From Firmicutes bacterium CAG:110 (lineage in GTDB: Bacteria; Bacillota; Clostridia; Oscillospirales; Oscillospiraceae), in contig HF988098.1 in assembly GCA_000434635.1 (NCBI GenBank), positions 9,762 through 18,050 on the forward strand: DNA of 8,289 nucleotides, given 5' to 3'. The stretch's first letter is position 1; each line of letters starts with the position of its first letter. Under the pieces are notes generated by a model. The model saw only the letters and a list, made by a program, of their open reading frames with translations. It was not told where the DNA came from and searched no databases. Made by a program: the position numbers and the translations under genes. This document shows positions 1-5,700 of the stretch, in pieces.

Positions 1-21
1 CCGGCGTCGAATCGACGCCGG
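1..21 (-). terminator. Candidate terminator hairpin after the HD-domain gene
   Basis: A perfect inverted repeat with 10-base arms (CCGGCGTCGA / TCGACGCCGG) around a single base lies 15 bases past the stop of the minus-strand HD gene; as RNA it would fold as an 8-bp stem with a 5-base loop. The position and GC-rich stem fit an intrinsic terminator. The U-tract that would decide this lies beyond the left edge of the window. On the plus strand no T-run follows the stem, so it is not a plus-strand terminator. Confidence 0.5.
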
Positions 22-36
22 GCAAAAATATTATAA

Positions 37-693
37 TTATACAAGCAGCTGGCCGTTGATCACCAGATGGAACGTCAGTCCCAGCGCCTGCGCCGCCTTC
101 TGGCACAGAAGCATCCGCTTCATGAAAATTTCCAGATACTCCATCACGGAACCCAGCTCGGTATCCACCGTCAGAATCAGGCGGATGCTGGTGTGCTGCT
201 CGTCAAATTCCAGATGGCAGTCCGTTACGGAGTAATTCACCCGGTCGTGGATGTCCAGCGCCACGGTAGCCTTGTCCCGCACTCTGGAACGGCGAACGTC
301 GGATTTGTCCGCCAGAATCAGCGCTGCCGCGAAGGCGCTCACCGGCTGGCCGGTGCCTTCGTCGTGGTTGCCGATGGCCGTGACAATGGCGGCAATTTCC
401 TCCGGCGGAAAGTTCATTCTGTCAAGGATGCGGAACGCCATCACCGCGCCGCTCTGGCTGTGATCGACCCGGTTCACAACGTTGCCGATATCGTGGAGAT
501 ATCCGGCGATCTTCACCAGCTCCACGGTTCTCTCCGGGTAGCCCAGCGTTTCCAGAATCCATCCGGCCGTCTGAGCGACCCGTGTCACATGCTGGAAGCT
601 GTGTTCCGTAAATCCGAGAGCCTTCAGCGACGCATCCGCCTGGTCGATGTACACCCTGACCGCTTCGTCCTGTTTCACCTGTTCGTAAGTCAT
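37..693 (-). CDS. HD-domain metal-dependent phosphohydrolase
   Basis: This 218-residue soluble protein belongs to the HD superfamily of metal-dependent phosphohydrolases, which cleave phosphomonoester or phosphodiester bonds in nucleotides. Seen in the sequence: a first histidine at H35 (HSFQHV), the HD pair H67-D68 in YLHDIGN, further histidines at H78 and H110 (IGNHDEG), and D129 in ADKSDVRR, which is the order of metal ligands expected for the fold (roughly residues 30-135). The last 70 residues (from about V150) form a separate, probably alpha/beta tail that I cannot assign. The start is supported by AAGGAGG six bases upstream of the ATG. There is no signal peptide or membrane span. It is transcribed away from the pullulanase gene. 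Family membership is secure; the substrate is unknown and nothing nearby reveals it. Confidence 0.88.
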   Translation of the reverse strand: MTYEQVKQDEAVRVYIDQADASLKALGFTEHSFQHVTRVAQTAGWILETLGYPERTVELVKIAGYLHDIGNVVNRVDHSQSGAVMAFRILDRMNFPPEEIAAIVTAIGNHDEGTGQPVSAFAAALILADKSDVRRSRVRDKATVALDIHDRVNYSVTDCHLEFDEQHTSIRLILTVDTELGSVMEYLEIFMKRMLLCQKAAQALGLTFHLVINGQLLV

Positions 694-699
694 ATTTTT

Positions 700-725
700 C
701 CTCCTTGGTATCCCGCCGGGATACC
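700..725 (-). promoter_or_regulatory. Leader hairpin abutting the ribosome binding site of the HD gene
   Basis: The Shine-Dalgarno AAGGAGG (700-706 on the plus strand, read on the minus strand) is directly preceded by a perfect 8-bp stem with a 3-base loop (707-725, arms GGTATCCC / GGGATACC). The stem ends exactly where the Shine-Dalgarno begins. A stem here could protect the 5' end of the messenger, hold the ribosome site open, or be bound by a regulator as a DNA palindrome. The structure is seen directly; the role is inferred. Confidence 0.5.
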
Positions 726-791
726 TTCTTTCTCTATCATTTCTGTTTCCTTTTTACTTTATCCAATCTATGTAAAATTTGTTACCGGGAA

Positions 792-812
792 ATTGTAAAG
801 CTTCTTTACAAT
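792..812. promoter_or_regulatory. Operator-like inverted repeat upstream of the pullulanase promoter
   Basis: Perfect 9-base arms (ATTGTAAAG and CTTTACAAT) flank a 3-base spacer, CTT. The centre lies about 58 bases upstream of the predicted pullulanase transcription start, just upstream of the -35, which is a position typical of activator binding. The right arm shares CTTCTTTAC with the -35 region 20 bases downstream. The symmetry is seen directly; binding by a dimeric regulator, possibly one serving both divergent genes, is inference. No T-run follows, so a terminator is unlikely. Confidence 0.45.
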
Positions 813-824
813 CACGCCTTCTTC

Positions 825-853
825 TTTACTTCACCCGCAGTCTGTGCTATACT
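825..853 (+). promoter_or_regulatory. Extended -10 sigma-A promoter of the pullulanase gene
   Basis: The -10 TATACT (848-853) is preceded directly by TGC, giving an extended -10, with a 17-base spacer to a weak -35 TTTACT (825-830). Transcription should start near 860. The ribosome binding site AAGGAG (887-892) follows, 11 bases before the ATG at 904, which is a rather long spacing. Confidence 0.6.
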
Positions 854-854
854 T

Positions 855-869
855 TAGGAAACGATTTCC
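855..869 (+). promoter_or_regulatory. Candidate CcpA (cre) operator over the transcription start
   Basis: TAGGAAACGATTTCC contains the palindrome GGAAA-CGA-TTTCC and matches the Gram-positive cre consensus WTGNAANCGNWNNCW at all but two defined positions (A for T at position 2 and C for W at the end). It begins two bases after the -10 and covers the predicted start, a location where CcpA blocks transcription in known cases. Carbon catabolite repression would be logical for a glycogen/starch-debranching enzyme. Sequence match seen; function inferred. Confidence 0.45.
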
Positions 870-903
870 GGTTTTCCGGTAAAAATAAGGAGCATCCGCT
901 ACT

Positions 904-3210
904 ATGTATGAACAATATTCTTCTCAGGAATTTGAAGAAAAATACACCTATTCCGGTAATTTAGGCGCATTCTGGACGCCGGAAAAGACCGCTTTCCGCC
1001 TGTGGGCGCCCACTGCCGGGGCCGTTTCCATCCGCCTGTACCGCAGCGGCGACCCGGGTGCCGACGACCTTCTTGCCCAGCTTCGGATGCAGCCCGACGT
1101 CTGCGGCACATGGACGGCGGAACGGTTCGGAAATCTGAACGGCATTTACTACACCTACGTCGTCACCGTGGACGGCCAGACCCGGGAAGTCTGCGACCCC
1201 TATGCAAGAACCACCGGCGTCAACGGCTGCCGGGGGATGATTCTGGACTTGGCTTCCGTCAATCCCCCGCAGTGGGACACCGATGCAGACCCCCACGCCG
1301 GTAAGTCCATCACCGACGCCGTAATTTACGAGCTGCACGTCCGCGACCTGTCCTCTGCCCCCAGCGCCCATATTGCGCACAAGGGCAAATTTCTGGGCCT
1401 CACCGAAACCGGCACAAAGACCCGGGGCGGCCACCCCACCGGTCTTGACCACATCAAGGCGCTGGGCATCACCCATGTCCACCTCCTGCCGATGTATGAC
1501 TTCGGCTTTACCGACGAAAGCCGCCGCCATCCCCAATACAACTGGGGCTACGACCCGCTGAATTACAACGTCCCCGAAGGGTCTTACGCCACCGATCCGT
1601 TTCACGGCGCTGTCCGTGTGGCGGAGGTGAAGCAGATGGTCAAGGCGCTCCACGACAACGGCCTGAGTGTGGTCATGGACGTAGTATACAACCACGTTTA
1701 TGACGCAGGGGCGTTCTGCATCAACCAGATCGTCCCCGGCTATTTCAGCCGCATCAGCTGTGACGGCAAATACTCCAACGGCTCCTTCTGCGGCAACGAC
1801 ACCGCTTCCGAGCGGAGCATGGTACGCAAGTACATCGTGGATTCCGTCTGCTACTGGGCGGACGAATACCACATGGACGGCTTCCGCTTCGATATCGCCA
1901 GTCTGATCGACACCGTGACCATCAACGAGATCATGGTCGCCGTCCATCAAAAGCACCCCAACGTGATTTTCTACGGTGAGGGCTGGGATATGAAGACCGA
2001 GCTGACCAAGCCCGGTGTCCGGCTGGCGGTGCAGACCAATTCCGCGATGGTTCCCGGCTTCGGCTTTTTCAGCGACACCATCCGCGACCTGCTTCGCGGG
2101 ACTACCTTTGAAAGCACCGCGCCGGGGTTCGTCGCCGGGGCGGTCGTGTCCAAAGAAGCGCTGGAAGCCTGCTTCATTGGAATGCCGTCCTGGGCGGCTC
2201 AGCCCAATCAGTGCGTGAATTACGCCTCCTGCCACGACAATACCACTCTCTTTGACCGTATCGCCCTCACTGCCCCGGACGCGCCCGTTGAATCCCGGAT
2301 TCGGATGAACAACCTCGCCGCCGCGTTTTATATGCTCTCGCAGGGCGTCCCCTTCCTGCAAGCCGGTGAGGAAATGCTCCGCACCAAGCCCGGGAAGCAC
2401 GGCGGCTTTGACGACAACAGCTATCGCTCCCCGGACAGCGTCAATTCCCTGAAATGGGCGACTCTGGACAAGCCGGAATATCAGGACGTTCTCAGCTACT
2501 ATAAGGGCCTGATTGCGTTCCGGAAAGCCCACGCGGCGCTTCATCTGTCCACACGGGAGGATGTTCAGCGCTGTGTCCACCCGGTGTACTGTGAAAATGA
2601 ACACTGTGTGGCGTTCCGTATCGACGAGCCGGAGGGGGAGATTTTCGCCGTCTTCAACGCCGACGCCCAGCCCGTCTCCGTTTCCCTGCCGGATGGACAT
2701 TGGAACGTGAACATCCGGGACGGCCGCGCCGGAACGGAAACCATGGAAACGGTGTCCGGAACGGTTTCCGTCTCCCCCATTTCCGCCATGGTTCTGACCC
2801 GCAGAAAGGCAATCGAGGTCGTGGCGGGGCTGATCTGGGACAAAGACAAATTTCTGATCTGCCAGCGCCCGGAAAACAAGGCGCGTGGACTGCTCTGGGA
2901 ATTCCCCGGCGGCAAAGTGGAAGCGGGCGAAACGCTGCCTCAGGCGCTCCAGCGGGAGTGCATGGAGGAACTGGCCGTCAAGCTGGACGTCCGCGACCGG
3001 TTCATGCAGGTCGAACACAAATACCCGGACATTTTCATCCGCCTGACGCTGTTTCACTGCGTTATTTCCGAGGGCGTCCCCCAGGCGCTGGAACACAACG
3101 CCCTGCGCTGGATTCACCCCTGCGAAACGAAAAATTTCACTTTCTGCCCCGCCGACGCAGACATTCTGAAAGAAATTGACCGGGTATACGGCGGCAGCAA
3201 GCCGCTCTGA
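904..3210 (+). CDS. pulA: Type I pullulanase fused to a C-terminal NUDIX hydrolase
   Basis: This 768-residue protein should hydrolyse alpha-1,6 branch links in pullulan, glycogen or starch limit dextrins; with no signal peptide it is probably cytoplasmic. An N-terminal CBM48-like domain (about 10-115) precedes a GH13 catalytic barrel. The type I signature YNWGYDP is at 212-218, region I DVVYNH at 259-264, the nucleophile D330 in DGFRFDIAS, the acid/base E359 in GEGWD, and D445 in SCHDNTTL. All three catalytic acids are present. GH13 and its C-terminal beta domain end near residue 632 (PISAMVLT), the usual end of the family. The chain then runs without a stop into a complete MutT/CTP-pyrophosphohydrolase-like NUDIX domain (about 634-765). 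Its NUDIX box starts at G670, with E676 and R684-E685-C-M-E688-E689; the usual glycine after the EE pair is Ala691. The fusion is unusual. A sequencing indel joining two adjacent genes is the main alternative. Confidence 0.9.
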   Translation: MYEQYSSQEFEEKYTYSGNLGAFWTPEKTAFRLWAPTAGAVSIRLYRSGDPGADDLLAQLRMQPDVCGTWTAERFGNLNGIYYTYVVTVDGQTREVCDPYARTTGVNGCRGMILDLASVNPPQWDTDADPHAGKSITDAVIYELHVRDLSSAPSAHIAHKGKFLGLTETGTKTRGGHPTGLDHIKALGITHVHLLPMYDFGFTDESRRHPQYNWGYDPLNYNVPEGSYATDPFHGAVRVAEVKQMVKALHDNGLSVVMDVVYNHVYDAGAFCINQIVPGYFSRISCDGKYSNGSFCGNDTASERSMVRKYIVDSVCYWADEYHMDGFRFDIASLIDTVTINEIMVAVHQKHPNVIFYGEGWDMKTELTKPGVRLAVQTNSAMVPGFGFFSDTIRDLLRGTTFESTAPGFVAGAVVSKEALEACFIGMPSWAAQPNQCVNYASCHDNTTLFDRIALTAPDAPVESRIRMNNLAAAFYMLSQGVPFLQAGEEMLRTKPGKHGGFDDNSYRSPDSVNSLKWATLDKPEYQDVLSYYKGLIAFRKAHAALHLSTREDVQRCVHPVYCENEHCVAFRIDEPEGEIFAVFNADAQPVSVSLPDGHWNVNIRDGRAGTETMETVSGTVSVSPISAMVLTRRKAIEVVAGLIWDKDKFLICQRPENKARGLLWEFPGGKVEAGETLPQALQRECMEELAVKLDVRDRFMQVEHKYPDIFIRLTLFHCVISEGVPQALEHNALRWIHPCETKNFTFCPADADILKEIDRVYGGSKPL

Positions 3211-3323
3211 GGTAGCACCGTCGGCAATTCTGCCAAATAAGCGAACCAATTCTTGACATTTGACAGCATTTTTACTATAATAACAGTAGGAGAAGCCACT
3301 GCATTCTCCGAAGGAGGTTCTTT
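3211..3323 (+). promoter_or_regulatory. Consensus sigma-A promoter and leader of the kinase-like gene
   Basis: A perfect consensus promoter is present: TTGACA at 3253-3258, a 17-base spacer, and TATAAT at 3276-3281, placing the start near 3288. The leader begins with a short stem (GGAGAA 3289-3294 pairing with TTCTCC 3304-3309, 9-base loop) and ends with AAGGAGG (3311-3317), six bases before the ATG. Upstream, a 4-bp stem (GGCA-ATTC-TGCC, 3223-3234) has no T-run, so I see no convincing terminator for the pullulanase gene and some read-through is possible. Confidence 0.85.
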
Positions 3324-3935
3324 ATGGAAAAGAAAATCATCACCATCAGCCGTGAATTTGGTTCCGGCGGACGCACCATCGGCCACAAGGTCGCTGAGCG
3401 TCTGGGTATTCCCTTCTATGACAAGGAGCTGGTCAATCAGGTCGCACTGGAGTCCGGCTTCGCCCCCAAATTTGTGGAAGAGCACGGCGAGCATTCCCCC
3501 AGCAGCAGTCTGTTTTCCTACGCTTTCGCCCCCCAGGGCGTTCCCGGCGTGATGAACGGCCTGTCCACAGCCGATTTCCTGTGGAATATCCAGTGCAGCG
3601 TGATTCTTCAGCTGGCGGAGAAAGGCCCCTGCGTCATCGTCGGCCGGAACGCGGACTACATTCTGAAGGATCGTCCCGATGCGCTGCATACCTTCATTTT
3701 CGCGGATATGGCCTTCCGCGCCGACCGCATCGTCCGTCTGTACGGTGAGTCCGACAAGAGTCCGGAGGCGCGTCTGAACGAGAAGGATAAGCGCCGCCGC
3801 GTGAACTATCAGCACTACACCGGCCGCACTTGGGGTCAGTCCCAGAATTATGACATCTGCCTGAATTCCGGCGTCCTCGGCATTGACCAGTGTGTCGATA
3901 TCATCGTCGGTGCCGTGGAAAATTCCAAAAAGTAA
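3324..3935 (+). CDS. Cytidylate-kinase-like P-loop protein
   Basis: This 203-residue protein matches the cytidylate-kinase-like family (Pfam Cytidylate_kin2) common in anaerobic Firmicutes. It opens with a strand and a P-loop-like SREFGSGGRTIG (residues 9-20), which is the usual phosphate-binding turn of this family rather than a canonical GxxxxGK[ST], since the lysine position holds arginine (R17). A second conserved strand, CVIVGRNADYIL, lies around 103-114. An arginine-rich lid-like segment follows (RLNEKDKRRRVNYQHYTG, about 150-167). The C-terminus DICLNSGVLGIDQCVDII is typical of the family. Length is normal and no membrane segment is present. A true housekeeping Cmk is longer and has a classical Walker A, so nucleoside-monophosphate kinase activity is likely by fold but the substrate is unproven. 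It has its own strong promoter and terminator, so it is probably a single, well-expressed transcription unit. Confidence 0.85.
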   Translation: MEKKIITISREFGSGGRTIGHKVAERLGIPFYDKELVNQVALESGFAPKFVEEHGEHSPSSSLFSYAFAPQGVPGVMNGLSTADFLWNIQCSVILQLAEKGPCVIVGRNADYILKDRPDALHTFIFADMAFRADRIVRLYGESDKSPEARLNEKDKRRRVNYQHYTGRTWGQSQNYDICLNSGVLGIDQCVDIIVGAVENSKK

Positions 3936-3945
3936 ATTACATAGG

Positions 3946-3981
3946 TTTGCCCTGCACCTTCCGGTGCAGGGCAAATTTTTT
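3946..3981 (+). terminator. Strong intrinsic terminator of the kinase-like gene
   Basis: A perfect 13-bp stem (TTTGCCCTGCACC / GGTGCAGGGCAAA) with the tetraloop TTCC is followed by six T residues (3976-3981). It starts 11 bases after the TAA of the plus-strand gene and ends four bases before the stop of the converging DUF4317 gene. On the minus strand the stem is followed by a purine-rich stretch rather than T's, so termination there is likely weaker. Confidence 0.93.
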
Positions 3982-3984
3982 CGC

Positions 3985-5142
3985 TCAGACAGTGGCCGTT
4001 TCCTTTTCGGAATCAGCAATGTTAATATTAACGCCGTTGACCTCCACATTCTCGTCGGCGGAGATCAGAATGTACTTCACGCCGCCGATGACGCGAGTCT
4101 CGATCAGGTCGCTCCGGGCGGGGTCTACCTTGATGACCACATCCGGGGTCTTCACCTCAAAATGCTTGTTGTCAATGATGTTCTTGGGGTGCAGGTCGGC
4201 CTCGAAGCCGAAGGTCTCGTCGTAGTCCACGCTGAATTTGGCCAGATGCTCCTGGGAAACGCCGCAGGAGGTCAGCACCTCCTTCACGTCCTCCTTGGAG
4301 ATCATCAGCGGCTCCGGCACTTTGCTCTCCTTGTGCAGCTCGATGCGCTGGCACAGCTGGTCGTGAACGGTCTGCACCACGTCCAGACTGCAATCCTCCC
4401 CCAGGGACGTGGTGAGCAGCGCCTCGAAGGACTTCTTCTGCTCGGCGGCGGGCTGGGGCACCGGGGTGTTGAACACCGCCTCGATCAGCGCGTCCTGAGA
4501 CGCCGTGATGTCGTGGGTGTAGTACAGGGCGTTATAGATGTTGGTCGCCCGGTCGTCAAAGGCCGGGAACAGGAATCCCAGCGCGGGGGCGGAGACCATC
4601 TGGTTCATCGCGCCGTCGTGGAACAGCTTTTCCTCCGGGACATAGTGAAGATTCGCCTTGGTCTGCTTGACGGGGCAGATGGTGCAGAGGATGAAGGTGT
4701 AGGTCTCGTCGGAATTGTCCGCCTGAGAATCGCCGTCCTTGCTCTTGAAGGGAACGTCGTAGCTGTCGCAGCACAGCAGAATCAGGTAATTGCCCTCGAT
4801 GGTAACGGTGTCGATGATCTTCTGGCAGAATTCCCGGCGAAGCGCGTCGTCCGCCAGCTTGGTCTCCCGCAGATCCATGAGCATTTTATGCTCCGGGGAG
4901 CCTGCCACCTGACTTGTCTTGAAGGCGATGTCAATGAGATTCTTGCCGATGGCGCCGGAAAGAGAGCGGCGCAGAAGGGCAAAATATTTGTCGGACTCAT
5001 TCTCCGGCATGATGCCGGTACTCTGGCGGAACTCGGAGATGACCTCCTTGTTGTCGTTCACATAGCAGCCGTAAATGGCCGTGATATTGCTGCGATCCCG
5101 CCGCAGATGCCGCCGGATCTCGCCGATTTCCTTATCATTCAT
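3985..5142 (-). CDS. DUF4317 family protein
   Basis: This 385-residue soluble protein matches the DUF4317 family, which has no established function. Recognisable family stretches are the N-terminal MNDKEIGEIRR helix, NITAIYGCYVND (about 19-30), the SLSGAIGKNLIDIAF block, EGNYLILL, FILCTICPVK, and the strongly conserved SAPALGFLFPAFDDR, in which FPAFDD falls at residues 192-197, followed by NIYNALYYT. The C-terminal third holds HFEVKTPDVVIKVDPARSDLIETRVIGGVKYILI, which looks like a small beta-rich domain. There is no signal peptide, membrane span or obvious catalytic motif. The ATG has GAGGG six bases upstream. It converges on the kinase-like gene and is separated from the sensor gene upstream by that gene's terminator, so it is probably monocistronic. 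I cannot propose a biochemical role. Confidence 0.88.
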   Translation of the reverse strand: MNDKEIGEIRRHLRRDRSNITAIYGCYVNDNKEVISEFRQSTGIMPENESDKYFALLRRSLSGAIGKNLIDIAFKTSQVAGSPEHKMLMDLRETKLADDALRREFCQKIIDTVTIEGNYLILLCCDSYDVPFKSKDGDSQADNSDETYTFILCTICPVKQTKANLHYVPEEKLFHDGAMNQMVSAPALGFLFPAFDDRATNIYNALYYTHDITASQDALIEAVFNTPVPQPAAEQKKSFEALLTTSLGEDCSLDVVQTVHDQLCQRIELHKESKVPEPLMISKEDVKEVLTSCGVSQEHLAKFSVDYDETFGFEADLHPKNIIDNKHFEVKTPDVVIKVDPARSDLIETRVIGGVKYILISADENVEVNGVNINIADSEKETATV

Positions 5143-5177
5143 GGTTTTCCCTCGCTTGTATGTTGAAATGCGCGGAC

Positions 5178-5206
5178 ATTATATCACATCAAAACGGAAA
5201 AATCCA
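5178..5206 (-). promoter_or_regulatory. Extended -10 promoter of the DUF4317 gene
   Basis: On the minus strand a perfect TATAAT (5183-5178) is preceded directly by TGA, forming an extended -10. A 17-base spacer leads to TGGATT (5206-5201), a 3-of-6 match to the -35; a better TTGACT lies a few bases further but at a 22-base spacing. The start would lie about 30 bases before the ATG. Confidence 0.6.
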
Positions 5207-5242
5207 GTCAAAATCGAAGGTGGACGCTTTCGCCCGCCTTCG
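5207..5242 (-). terminator. Intrinsic terminator of the sigma/sensor operon
   Basis: Six bases past the stop of the sensor gene, the minus-strand RNA can fold a stem: CGAAGG pairs with CCTTCG (5242-5237 with 5220-5215), and the inner part GGGCG/CGUCC continues it past one mismatch and one G-U pair, closing on a four-base loop. The sequence ATTTTGACTGGATTTTT follows, a moderate and interrupted T-tract. The following promoter of the DUF4317 gene starts almost at once. Confidence 0.65.
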
Positions 5243-5247
5243 TCAGG

Positions 5248-5700
5248 TTATATTTCCGGGAGTGCCCTCGCGTTGCAATCGCTCATGGTCATGCGGGGAT
5301 AGGAGTCCACGATGCGCTGATATTCCTCATTCGTGATGGGTGTCAGGTCTTCTTTCATAAAGTCAAAATCTCTGTCCCGATACCATTGGTCATTATTGCC
5401 GTGGTAAGTAATACTCTCTATCGGAACAGCCGTTTTGTTTTCCACCTGATAATAGGTACAGCCGCTTCCGCCGGAACCCTCGCCCCAGTACTCCAGAACA
5501 TTTCCCGCGCACAAATAAAGCGAACTTCCGCTCAGAATTTCCCGCGCGGTGCCGTTTAGAACGCCGGCCACATTGCTAAGCGTCTTGTCCCTGTTAAACA
5601 GCAACAGTTCATCCTGCCCGTCGCCGTCCAGATCACGAAGCGCGTAGTATTTTATCCAATACGTGTCGATTGAAGAAAGATATCCCCCGTAATTGGCCAA
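5248..5700 (-). repeat. Module C (C-terminal) of the sensor's internal repeat
   Basis: Residues 672-821, ending the protein. It matches module B over its whole length but lacks the 13-residue linker that ends B. Two cysteines (in LxLCxGNVLE and DCN) are kept in both B and C and could form a disulphide outside the cell; this is inference. Confidence 0.85.

Larger units (their letters stand above)
694..903. other. Divergent intergenic regulatory region
   Basis: This 210-bp gap separates the start of the HD gene from the start of the pullulanase gene. It holds the leader hairpin of the HD gene, an inverted repeat at 792-812, the pullulanase promoter at 825-853 and a cre-like site at 855-869. 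The motif TTTAC or its complement recurs several times (about 752, 772, 793, 804 and 824), including a direct repeat of CTTCTTTAC at 801-809 and 821-829, exactly 20 bases or about two helical turns apart. I could not find a convincing minus-strand promoter for the HD gene by eye. Confidence 0.6.

Noticed and set aside
67..798. A plus-strand open frame opposite the HD gene
   Set aside because: It runs through the divergent spacer and is the reverse reading of the HD motifs.
3223..3234. Short GGCA-ATTC-TGCC stem after the pullulanase stop
   Set aside because: Four base pairs and no T-run are too weak to call a terminator.
961..3249. A 762-codon open frame on the minus strand opposite the pullulanase gene
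   Set aside because: It mirrors a gene with intact GH13 and NUDIX motifs. Its translation shows no family motif and no ribosome site; long antisense frames are expected in GC-rich coding DNA.
3260..3265. A second TTGACA seven bases after the first
   Set aside because: Only 10 bases separate it from TATAAT, too short for a working -35; the upstream copy has the 17-base spacer.
3883..5166. A 427-codon plus-strand open frame opposite the DUF4317 gene
   Set aside because: It crosses the strong terminator at 3946-3981, starts inside the kinase-like gene and has no recognisable domain.
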